14,225 nucleotides of DNA from Odoribacteraceae bacterium (GTDB lineage Bacteria > Bacteroidota > Bacteroidia > Bacteroidales > Marinifilaceae): positions 1 to 14,225 of the forward strand of contig JAIRXZ010000070.1 of assembly GCA_031267995.1 (NCBI GenBank), given 5' to 3'. Position numbers and translations under genes: made by a program. The notes under the pieces are model-generated. The model was not told the origin of the DNA. It searched no databases and worked only from the letters and a program-made list of their open reading frames with translations. Below are positions 5,806 to 12,435 of this stretch, in pieces. Within the stretch, counting starts at the first letter, position 1; every line of letters begins with the position of its first letter.

Positions 5806-7296
5806 ATGGCAATTTATTTAAATGATGTGTCAAGAACGTTCGGGGAATACTTGCTTATTCCCGGTTTGACAACGAAACAGTGCGTGCCCCAGAATGTTGA
5901 CTTGAAAACACCGCTGGTGAGGTTCAAAACGGGCGAAACGCCGGCAATCATGTTGAATATTCCCTTCGTCTCCGCCATCATGCAGGCGGTGTCGGATGCG
6001 GGATTGGCCATCGCGTTGGCGCGCAGCGGGGGACTCGCCTTTATCTTCGGTTCGCAACCCGTGGAGGCGCAGGCGGAGATGGTGCGCAAGGTGAAGAAAT
6101 TCAAGGCTGGTTTCGTGACAAGTGATTCCAATCTGACACCGGAGCATACTCTCGCCGACGTGGTCGCGCTGGCCAGGGCGACAGGGCATACCACGATCGG
6201 GATCACCGACGACGGCTCCCCCAACGGGAAGTTGCTGGGCTTGGTGACCAGCCGCGATTACCGCGTGGAGAAGGATTCCCCGGATTGTAAGGTGAAGGAG
6301 TTTATGACTCCCTTTGCCAAACTCACGGTGGGGGAAATCGGCATGAGCCTCACGGAGGCAAACCAGGTGATTTGGGATCACAAACTCAACACGTTGCCGA
6401 TTATTGATAAGGATCAAAACCTGGTCTATTTCGTGTTTAGGAAAGATTATGATAGTCACAAGAATAATCCCGACGAGCTGCTGAACGCGAACAATAAAAC
6501 GCTGCTGGTGGGCGCCGGGATCAACACGCGCGATTATGAACTCCGCGTGCCCGCGTTGGTGGACGCGGGGGCGGACGTGCTGTGCGTCGATTCGTCGGAC
6601 GGCTTCTCCGAGTGGCAGTCCAGCACGATACGCTGGATCAAACAACGGTACGGCGGACAGGTGCTGGTGGGCGGCGGGAATATCGTTGATCCGGAGGGGT
6701 TCCGCTACCTGGTGGAGGCCGGCGCCGATTTCGTGAAGGTGGGCATCGGCGGCGGGTCGATCTGCATCACGCGGGAACAGAAGGGTATCGGCCGCGGACA
6801 GGCTACGGCGATTATCGATGTGGCTGCCGCGCGGGACGCATATTTTAAGGAGTCGGGCGTGTACGTGCCCATCTGTAGCGACGGCGGGCTGGTGCACGAT
6901 TATCACATGGTGCTTGCCCTGGCTATGGGCGCCGATTTCCTGATGATGGGACGATATTTCGCCCGCTTCGACGAGTCGCCTACCAAGAAACTGAAGATCG
7001 GTAATAATTACGTGAAAGAGTACTGGGGGGAAGGTTCTAACCGCGCGCAGAATTGGCAACGTTATGACATGGGGGGCACCGAAACGCTGAAGTTCGAGGA
7101 GGGCGTGGACAGTTACGTCCATTACGCCGGTAAGATGAAGGATAATCTGAACGTCACGCTGGGAAAAATCAAGGCCACCATGTGCAGCTGCGGCGCGATT
7201 ACCATCGCGGAGTTGCAAAAAAATGCCAAAATCACGATTGTTTCTTCCACAAGTATCGTGGAGGGTGGCGCGCATGACGTCATGCTGAAGGAGTGA
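5806..7296 (+). CDS. guaB: IMP dehydrogenase (Tritrichomonas-like subfamily)
   Basis: A 496-residue NAD-dependent enzyme converting IMP to XMP, the committed step of GMP synthesis. The TIM barrel is split by a CBS-pair insert (about 100-220: TSDSNLTPEHTLADV, FMTPFAKL, NTLPIID). Catalytic C320 lies in GIGGGSICITR, and R419-Y420 in NWQRYDMGG supply the catalytic Arg-Tyr pair that distinguishes IMP dehydrogenase from GMP reductase. VDSSDGFSEWQ replaces the usual DSSQG, and the tail is SIVEGGAHDV. These motifs, and residue numbers offset by one from C319/R418/Y419, match my memory of the enzyme of the protist Tritrichomonas foetus, which is thought to be of bacterial origin. The start at 5806 is fixed by the family N-terminus and the promoter. 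It is less GC-rich than the upstream genes. Confidence 0.93.
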   Translation: MAIYLNDVSRTFGEYLLIPGLTTKQCVPQNVDLKTPLVRFKTGETPAIMLNIPFVSAIMQAVSDAGLAIALARSGGLAFIFGSQPVEAQAEMVRKVKKFKAGFVTSDSNLTPEHTLADVVALARATGHTTIGITDDGSPNGKLLGLVTSRDYRVEKDSPDCKVKEFMTPFAKLTVGEIGMSLTEANQVIWDHKLNTLPIIDKDQNLVYFVFRKDYDSHKNNPDELLNANNKTLLVGAGINTRDYELRVPALVDAGADVLCVDSSDGFSEWQSSTIRWIKQRYGGQVLVGGGNIVDPEGFRYLVEAGADFVKVGIGGGSICITREQKGIGRGQATAIIDVAAARDAYFKESGVYVPICSDGGLVHDYHMVLALAMGADFLMMGRYFARFDESPTKKLKIGNNYVKEYWGEGSNRAQNWQRYDMGGTETLKFEEGVDSYVHYAGKMKDNLNVTLGKIKATMCSCGAITIAELQKNAKITIVSSTSIVEGGAHDVMLKE

Positions 7297-7475
7297 AGGA
7301 GGAAAAATACCGTTAGTTTATCGCTTGATTGTGGCAAAAAGCCCTCGTGCTGGGGAATTTTTCCACACCCCTTCGCACCAAATGGAGCAAAAACAGACCT
7401 GAACGACCTTCCAGGGGGATGGCACGTGAATTGCTGCTTTTCAAGCGAAAACAACAATTAAACGGGATTTTTTTC

Positions 7476-7775
7476 ATGAATGCAAATGTTGACGCGAACG
7501 GGCAGGAAGGACAATACGAATTGTTTTTCGAGCCGAACGAACTGCCAAGGGTGCAGTATCTGTTAGAAACCAAGCAGTTTTTTAATCTGGGCAAGTTGAA
7601 AAGGTATATCCAAGATAATACCGGGATCAAGTTGCAACTTTCGCTGAAGGAACGCGGAACTTACGCCACGGCGCAATTGTTCGAGTATTTTTTCCACACC
7701 TACGAACCGGTCTCACCGCTCATGGAGTTTGAAAACACGGAGGCCGAGGCTGTCGCCCTCTCAGGGATCGTTTGA
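7476..7775 (+). CDS. small protein of unknown function
   Basis: A predicted 99-residue soluble protein with no signal peptide or membrane segment. I do not recognise a family. An acidic N-terminus (MNANVDANGQEGQYELFF) leads into PNELPRVQYLLETKQFFNLGKLKRYIQDNTGI, probably helical, then LQLSLKERGTYATAQLFEYFFHTY, and it ends acidic. The start at 7476 is chosen because the ORF upstream of it (open from 7329) is rich in R, P and S and looks non-coding. No TAnnTTYG box is seen in the 179 nt before it, so it may be read through from the IMP dehydrogenase gene. It ends 76 nt before the HD-domain gene. Confidence 0.62.
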   Translation: MNANVDANGQEGQYELFFEPNELPRVQYLLETKQFFNLGKLKRYIQDNTGIKLQLSLKERGTYATAQLFEYFFHTYEPVSPLMEFENTEAEAVALSGIV

Positions 7776-7803
7776 GAGACGGCGATTCGGGCGGGAAATC
7801 CCG

Positions 7804-7833
7804 TTGCTTTTTCGTGATTTGGAACTATTTTCG
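7804..7833 (+). promoter_or_regulatory. promoter of the HD-domain gene
   Basis: TTG (7804-7806), 19 nt, TATTTTCG (7826-7833) fit the Bacteroidetes pattern. The box is 18 nt before the ATG at 7852. CGGGG/CCCCG (7834-7838 and 7846-7850) lies between the box and the ATG. Confidence 0.6.
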
Positions 7834-7851
7834 CGGGGAAAAAAGCCCCGG

Positions 7852-8388
7852 ATGAATCCTATTGACATTTTATATCATTATTACGCCCCTGCCTCGCGCC
7901 TGTTCCGGCTCTTGTTGGAGCATAGTCAGCAGGTGCGCGAGAAGGCCGTGCAGTTGGCCGTGCGGCATCCCGAGTTGCGCGTTGACCTCCCCTTCGTCCG
8001 GGAAGCGGCCATGTTGCACGACATCGGAATTTTCCTGACTCACGCCCCGTCCATCGAGTGCCGAGGGGAGATGCCGTACGTGTGCCACGGCTACCTGGGC
8101 GCCGATCTGTTGCGCGCGGAGGGTCTTCCCCGCCACGCGCTGGTGTGCGAACGCCACACGGGGGCCGGTATCTCGCTGAGCACGATACGAGAAAAGAAAC
8201 TTCCCTTGCCCGAACGTGAGATGATCCCCCTGAGCATCGAAGAACAACTCATCTGCTTTTCCGACAAATTCTTTTCCAAGACGCGTCCCGGCGAAGAGAA
8301 AACCGTGGAAGATATACGGAGGGAGATCGCCCCGTTTGGCGAAGAATCGGTTGCTCGCCTGGAGAAGTGGTGTCACCTATTTTCATAA
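7852..8388 (+). CDS. HD-domain phosphohydrolase
   Basis: A 178-residue cytoplasmic protein with a metal-binding HD domain: H24 (LLEHSQQV), H56-D57 in AMLHDIG (an HDIG motif), H79 (CHGYLGADLL), H102 (CERHTG) and D138 (CFSDKFFSK). The set H..HD..H..H..D is complete, so an active metal-dependent phosphohydrolase is expected. The substrate cannot be read from the sequence; nucleotides or a second messenger are general possibilities for this superfamily. The start at 7852 (MNPIDILYHYY) is chosen over 7729 because a promoter lies between them. A purine-related substrate would fit the nearby IMP dehydrogenase, but that is only a guess. Confidence 0.85.
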   Translation: MNPIDILYHYYAPASRLFRLLLEHSQQVREKAVQLAVRHPELRVDLPFVREAAMLHDIGIFLTHAPSIECRGEMPYVCHGYLGADLLRAEGLPRHALVCERHTGAGISLSTIREKKLPLPEREMIPLSIEEQLICFSDKFFSKTRPGEEKTVEDIRREIAPFGEESVARLEKWCHLFS

Positions 8389-8402
8389 CCCGCTTTTTTT
8401 TC

Positions 8403-8410
8403 TAACTTTG
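8403..8410 (+). promoter_or_regulatory. -7 box (TAACTTTG) for the helicase operon
   Basis: TAACTTTG is a full match to TAnnTTTG. It lies 77 nt before the helicase ATG, giving a long leader of roughly 70 nt that holds two hairpins. Confidence 0.65.
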
Positions 8411-8423
8411 CGGGGTTTCACGG

Positions 8424-8475
8424 CGACACCCGCGGAGGGTGTCGATCGTGCTTGATAAATTAAATGTTATTTAAT
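8424..8475 (+). promoter_or_regulatory. two-hairpin 5' leader of the helicase gene
   Basis: Hairpin one is GC-rich: CGACACCC (8424-8431), loop GCGGA, GGGTGTCG (8437-8444), eight perfect pairs. Hairpin two is all A-T: ATTAAAT (8459-8465), loop GTT, ATTTAAT (8469-8475), seven perfect pairs, ending 12 nt before the ATG. Both lie inside the predicted transcript. Folding is inferred by eye. Confidence 0.65.
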
Positions 8476-8487
8476 GCATATAAGAAT

Positions 8488-9714
8488 ATGAGATTTGATG
8501 AGTTGGATCTGGACGAAAGTTTGTTGCAGGGGCTGGATTCCATGAATTTTCAAGAGATGACCCCGGTACAAGAGTTGACGATTCCCGTGATCCTGGAGGG
8601 GAGAGATATTATCGCGTGCGCCCAAACGGGGACGGGAAAAACGGCCGCTTACGTCCTGCCGATATTGAACCGACTGGCCAAGGAGCAGAAGCGCTCGGAC
8701 GCGGTGAAGGCGCTGATCATGTCCCCGACGCGCGAGTTGGCACAACAGATCGATATTCAGTTTGAGGGATTTTCCTATTTTTTGTCGGTGTCGACGGTGG
8801 TTATTTACGGGGGCGGGGACGGATCGCTGTGGGAGCAACAGAAAAAGGGGTTGCGCCTGGGGGCTGAAATCGCCATCGCCACGCCGGGGCGCTTGCTCTC
8901 TCACATTCAACATAGTGATATTGACTTGTCGACCGTGGATTATTTCGTGCTCGACGAGGCCGACCGGATGCTTGATATGGGTTTCTTTGAAGATATCATG
9001 CAGATCGTCGAGAAGTTGCCGAAAGTGCGCCAAACCCTGCTCTTTTCGGCAACCATGCCGCCGAAGATCCGCCAGTTGGCCAAGAGCGTGTTGCGCGATC
9101 CCGCGGAGATTAACGTGGCCATCTCCAAACCGAACGAGGCGATCCTGCAGGCCGCCTACATTTGCCACGAGGGACAAAAAATGGGGATCATCGAGGAGCT
9201 ATTTAATAAGCCTGTGAAGCATAAAACGCTTCTTTTTTCTTCTTCAAAGCAGAAGGTGAAAGATTTGGCATTCACTCTGAAACGAAGGAAATTCAACGTG
9301 GCTGCCATGCATTCCGATCTGGAGCAGCCGCAGCGGGAGGCTGTCATGCTCGATTTTAAGAATGGGAAGATCGATATTCTGGTGGCCACCGACATCGTGG
9401 CGCGAGGCATTGATATCGAGGAGATCGGGCTGGTGATCAACTATGACGTGCCGCACGATCCGGAGGATTACATCCACCGCATCGGACGCACCGCCCGGGC
9501 TAGTGCGGAGGGGGTGGCCATCACCTTTGTATCGACAATCGAGCAAGGCAAGTTCCACAGGATCGAGCAGTTCCTCGGCGAGGATATTTACAAGGTGCCC
9601 GTACCACCCGGGCTGGGGGAGGCTCCCCCGTACGATCCCAAGGCGTTTGACCACAACAACAGGGGCGGGCGAACCTTCTCGACCAAGCGCCATCCGCGAA
9701 ATTCACGCAAGTAA
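8488..9714 (+). CDS. DEAD-box ATP-dependent RNA helicase
   Basis: A 408-residue helicase with the full motif set: Q motif around F21-Q28, motif I AQTGTGKT (45-52), PTREL (80-84), TPGRLL, motif II DEAD (156-159), motif III SAT (187-189), ATDIVARGID (300-309) and motif VI HRIGRTAR (330-337). The C-terminal tail is short and basic (RGG..STKRHPRNSRK), as in the small RhlE-like helicases of Bacteroidetes, suggesting rRNA/ribosome assembly or mRNA remodelling. The ATG at 8464 would add eight residues (MLFNAYKN), but it lies inside the A-T hairpin, and the family usually begins at M.F..L.L, so 8488 is preferred. The antiporter gene starts 6 nt after the stop, so the two are probably co-transcribed. 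Confidence 0.94.
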   Translation: MRFDELDLDESLLQGLDSMNFQEMTPVQELTIPVILEGRDIIACAQTGTGKTAAYVLPILNRLAKEQKRSDAVKALIMSPTRELAQQIDIQFEGFSYFLSVSTVVIYGGGDGSLWEQQKKGLRLGAEIAIATPGRLLSHIQHSDIDLSTVDYFVLDEADRMLDMGFFEDIMQIVEKLPKVRQTLLFSATMPPKIRQLAKSVLRDPAEINVAISKPNEAILQAAYICHEGQKMGIIEELFNKPVKHKTLLFSSSKQKVKDLAFTLKRRKFNVAAMHSDLEQPQREAVMLDFKNGKIDILVATDIVARGIDIEEIGLVINYDVPHDPEDYIHRIGRTARASAEGVAITFVSTIEQGKFHRIEQFLGEDIYKVPVPPGLGEAPPYDPKAFDHNNRGGRTFSTKRHPRNSRK

Positions 9715-9720
9715 ACGCAG

Positions 9721-11220
9721 ATGGCCAATCCCGAACATATCCTGCTAATCGGATCAATCTTGCTGCTGGTCAGCATCGTTGTAGGAAAAGCCGGCTTTCG
9801 TTTTGGCGTTCCGGTATTGTTGTTATTCTTAGGCGTGGGCATGTTGTTCGGGAACGACGGGTTTGGTGTACTCAAATTTGACGATTTTAAATTCACTCAA
9901 TTCATCGGTATCATCGCCCTCAACATCATCCTCTTTTCCGGAGGGATGGACACGCGCACCTCGGAAATCAGGCCTGTGGCGGGGCAAGGGATTGTCCTGG
10001 CCACGCTTGGAGTACTGATCACTGCGTTGATTACCGGTTACTTCATCTATTTTATCACGGGACTGATCGGCGGTTTCATCTCCATGAGCTTCCCGGAGTC
10101 GCTGCTGCTGGCCTCTGTCCTCTCCTCCACGGACTCGGCCTCGGTATTCGCCATCCTGCGCACAAAAAAACAGGAGCTGAAGAACAACCTGCGCCCCATG
10201 CTGGAGTTAGAGAGCGGCAGTAACGACCCCATGGCTTACTTGCTGACCATTATCTTGATACAAGTACTACAGTCTGGAGACTTCAGTGTGGGAGGCATGT
10301 GCCTGAATATCTGCCTCCAGATGAGCATCGGGGCAGCGGCGGGATACCTGCTGGGGCGGTTGACGATCCTGTTAATGAACAATATCAACATCAACCAAGC
10401 GCTCTATCCCGTGTTGCTGCTGACGTGCGTCTTCGTGACCTTCTCGGTCACCGGGTTGCTCAACGGCAACGGCTACCTTGCCGTCTACCTCGCCGGGCTG
10501 GTCGTGGGCAACCACAAAGTGGTGCACAAAAAGAGCATGATGACATTCTTCGAGGGCTTCACGTGGCTCTTTCAAATCGTGATATTCCTCACGCTGGGAC
10601 TGCTGGTAAATCCCAGCGAGTTGGTGCCCGTGGCCGGTCTCGGCATCTTCATCGGCTTGTTCATGATCCTCTTTGCCCGTCCGGCAGCGGTGTTAATCAG
10701 CCTCATACCTTTCCGGGAGATGAGTACGCGGGCGCGGTTATATGTCTCCTGGGTGGGTTTGCGTGGCGCCGTTCCGATCATCTTCGCCACTTACCCCGTT
10801 ATTGCGGGAGTGCAGCATGCCTCGCTGATTTTCAACTCGGTATTCTTTGTCTGCATCCTCTCCCTGATCATCCAGGGAACCACCGTGGGCACCATGGGCA
10901 AATGGCTAAACCTCACGAAACCCGCCTCCAAGCCTACCGATTTCAACGTGGAGTTGCCCGAAGAGATCAAAGCCGCCATGTCGGAGATCGAGGTAATTCC
11001 CAGCATGATGACCAACGGACATCTGCTCATGAACCTGCAATTGCCGGACAACACGCTGGTGGTGATGATGAAACGCGGCAACAAGTACTGCGTGCCCAAG
11101 GGGAAAACCTCGCTCCAGATCGGGGACAAACTCCTGGTGATCACGGATGACGACGAGGAACTGCGGAAAACATACGAGAGCCTCGGCATCGAGGAGTACT
11201 CCATGCGCAAGAACGCGTAG
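9721..11220 (+). CDS. nhaP2: CPA1-type K+(Na+)/H+ antiporter with RCK domain
   Basis: A 499-residue inner-membrane protein. Residues 1-395 are hydrophobic, with about 12-13 membrane segments. CPA1 motifs: LFSGGMDTR (71-79), LSSTDSASVFAIL (134-146), the ion-binding ESGSNDP with N168-D169, and GLRGAVPI (346-353). Residues about 405-490 form a cytoplasmic RCK_C (TrkA-C) domain (LVVMMKRGNKYCVPKG, LQIGDKLLVITDD), which in NhaP2/CvrA-type antiporters regulates transport. The likely role is K+ or Na+ export in exchange for protons and cell-volume control; the ion cannot be decided from sequence. The start is 6 nt after the helicase stop with no promoter box between. Its coding strand has more C than G in several stretches, unlike the upstream genes. 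Confidence 0.92.
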   Translation: MANPEHILLIGSILLLVSIVVGKAGFRFGVPVLLLFLGVGMLFGNDGFGVLKFDDFKFTQFIGIIALNIILFSGGMDTRTSEIRPVAGQGIVLATLGVLITALITGYFIYFITGLIGGFISMSFPESLLLASVLSSTDSASVFAILRTKKQELKNNLRPMLELESGSNDPMAYLLTIILIQVLQSGDFSVGGMCLNICLQMSIGAAAGYLLGRLTILLMNNININQALYPVLLLTCVFVTFSVTGLLNGNGYLAVYLAGLVVGNHKVVHKKSMMTFFEGFTWLFQIVIFLTLGLLVNPSELVPVAGLGIFIGLFMILFARPAAVLISLIPFREMSTRARLYVSWVGLRGAVPIIFATYPVIAGVQHASLIFNSVFFVCILSLIIQGTTVGTMGKWLNLTKPASKPTDFNVELPEEIKAAMSEIEVIPSMMTNGHLLMNLQLPDNTLVVMMKRGNKYCVPKGKTSLQIGDKLLVITDDDEELRKTYESLGIEEYSMRKNA

Positions 11221-11252
11221 GAGACCTCTCTATGCGCCATCAAAATTAGCCA

Positions 11253-11284
11253 TTTGTTTTATCATCGCCTTTTGTCTAATTTCG
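11253..11284 (+). promoter_or_regulatory. promoter of the rubrerythrin gene
   Basis: TTTG (11253-11256), 20 nt, TAATTTCG (11277-11284): close to the full Bacteroidetes consensus. The box is 35 nt before the ATG and is followed directly by GCGTCACA. Confidence 0.7.
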
Positions 11285-11319
11285 CGTCACATCAATAATC
11301 ACCATAAAACAAAAGTATC

Positions 11320-11892
11320 ATGACTATTCAAGGAACAGAAACTGAAAAAAACCTGCTGAAGTCATTCGCGGGAGAGTCACAAGCACGCACGCGCTACACG
11401 TTTTTTGCAAGTGTGGCCAGAAAAGAGGGTTTCGAACAGATCGCGGGTACGTTCACGGAGACCGCCGAGCAAGAGAAAGAGCACGCCGAGCGCTTCTTCA
11501 AATTCCTGCAAGGGGGGATGGTAGAGATCACCGCCTCCTACCCCGCGGGAAGAATCGGCACCACGGCTGAGAACCTGCTGGCAGCCGCCAACGGGGAGAA
11601 CGAGGAGTGGGAAGAGCTCTACCCCACGTTCGCGCAAGTGGCCGAAGATGAAGGATTCCCGGCCATCGCCACCGCTTTCCGCAACATCGCCACCGTCGAG
11701 GCCGAGCACGAACGGCGTTACCGGAAACTACTCGAACGGGTGGTTGCCGGGAAATTCTTCGACAGGGACGAGGAAATCATCTGGCAGTGCCGCAACTGCG
11801 GGTTTGTCTACAAAGGAGCCTCCGCTCCGAAGGCTTGCCCGGCATGCGCCCATCCGCAGGCCTACTTCGAGGAGAAAAAGAGCAACTATTAA
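11320..11892 (+). CDS. rbr: rubrerythrin
   Basis: A 190-residue non-haem iron peroxidase that reduces hydrogen peroxide in anaerobes, in the cytoplasm. The four-helix diiron domain (1-145) shows GESQARTRY (E19), EQEKEHAE (E52, H55), ENEEWEE (E94/E97) and VEAEHERRY (E127, H130). The C-terminal rubredoxin-like domain has C157-x2-C160 and C173-x2-C176 (WQCRNCGFVY, CPACAHP) for one FeS4 iron. All ligands and length are normal for classical rubrerythrin. It has its own promoter and is followed 28 nt later by ridA, so the two may share a transcript. Its presence indicates an anaerobe that copes with oxygen exposure. Confidence 0.96.
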   Translation: MTIQGTETEKNLLKSFAGESQARTRYTFFASVARKEGFEQIAGTFTETAEQEKEHAERFFKFLQGGMVEITASYPAGRIGTTAENLLAAANGENEEWEELYPTFAQVAEDEGFPAIATAFRNIATVEAEHERRYRKLLERVVAGKFFDRDEEIIWQCRNCGFVYKGASAPKACPACAHPQAYFEEKKSNY

Positions 11893-11920
11893 CGCGTCAC
11901 ACTAAATTCTCACTCTGGAA

Positions 11921-12298
11921 ATGAAAACGATAATCAATACCGAGAAGGCACCCAAGGCCATCGGCCCGTACAGTCAGGCAGTCGAGGCGAACGGCACGCT
12001 CTACATCAGCGGGCAGTTACCAATCGACGTGGCCACCAGTCGCCTGGTAGATGGAGGCGTGAAAGAGCAGGCGGAACAGTGCTTGAAGAACATCGGCTAC
12101 ATCCTTGACGCGGCCGGCTACACGTTCGATAACGTGGTAAAATCCACCTGCCTGCTTTCCGACATCGCACATTTCGCGGAGATGAACGAGGTTTATACGC
12201 GCTACTACGCGGGCGATTGTCCCGCCCGGGCGGCCTTTGCCGTGAAGGCGCTTCCCGCGGGCGCACTCGTGGAGATTGAGACGATTGCGGTAAAGTAG
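11921..12298 (+). CDS. ridA: RidA family enamine/imine deaminase
   Basis: A 125-residue protein matching the RidA/YjgF/Rid family at its usual length. Seen: AIGPYSQAV with Y17, LYISGQLP, the conserved R103 in CPARAAF that binds the substrate carboxylate, and LVEIETIAV with E118/E120. RidA hydrolyses 2-aminoacrylate and other reactive enamines formed by PLP enzymes, releasing ammonia and a keto acid. No separate -7 box fits TAnnTTTG in the 28-nt gap after rubrerythrin, so co-transcription is likely, although the gap contains CGCGTCACA, also found just after two promoters elsewhere in the window. Confidence 0.95.
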   Translation: MKTIINTEKAPKAIGPYSQAVEANGTLYISGQLPIDVATSRLVDGGVKEQAEQCLKNIGYILDAAGYTFDNVVKSTCLLSDIAHFAEMNEVYTRYYAGDCPARAAFAVKALPAGALVEIETIAVK

Positions 12299-12318
12299 GG
12301 ATACCGTCTCAATATAAT

Positions 12319-12385
12319 ATCGCCCGCCGGGGCTTGTCTATCGGTAGAAAACACGTCTATCGATATTCAAGTTCCGGCGGGCGAT
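12319..12385. repeat. 67-bp hairpin-forming element between convergent genes
   Basis: ATCGCCCGCCGG (12319-12330) and CCGGCGGGCGAT (12374-12385) are perfect 12-bp inverted arms. Pairing can continue inwards by two G-U pairs (GG 12331-12332 with TT 12372-12373) and CTTG/CAAG (12333-12336, 12368-12371), about 18 pairs in all. The inner part holds TCTA-TCGG-TAGA (12337-12348), GTCTATCG twice (12336-12343, 12355-12362) and TATCGATA (12358-12365). It lies between ridA and the GH31 gene, which converge. It may be a bidirectional terminator, but no T-run follows on either strand; a small mobile or REP-like element is the alternative. Confidence 0.7.
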
Positions 12386-12435
12386 CTTCGTATGGGATGA
12401 TCCGACTGTCGGGCGATTCGCGGCAAGAACGTCGG

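Noticed and set aside
5830..7275. 481-residue open frame antisense to IMP dehydrogenase
   Set aside because: It lies wholly opposite a well-recognised enzyme gene, is rich in H and R with no recognisable domain, and has no promoter. Long antisense frames are expected in GC-rich genes.
5806..7296. GMP reductase instead of IMP dehydrogenase
   Set aside because: The protein has a CBS insert and the Arg-Tyr pair (R419-Y420) of IMP dehydrogenase, and GMP reductases are shorter.
7330..7362. Terminator of IMP dehydrogenase (GCCC...GGGG followed by AATTTTT)
   Set aside because: Only three G-C pairs line up and the flanking A and T runs do not stay in register, so the stem is too weak to call.
8447..8478. 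Possible dif site near the skew switch
   Set aside because: GATAA...TTATTTAAT resembles the inner ends of a XerCD site, but the spacer is 8 rather than 6 nt and the outer arms do not match. The A-T hairpin explains it better.
12319..12385. Integron attC site
   Set aside because: It has a long imperfect hairpin, but no RYYYAAC/GTTRRRY core sites, no integrase gene and no cassette-like neighbours.
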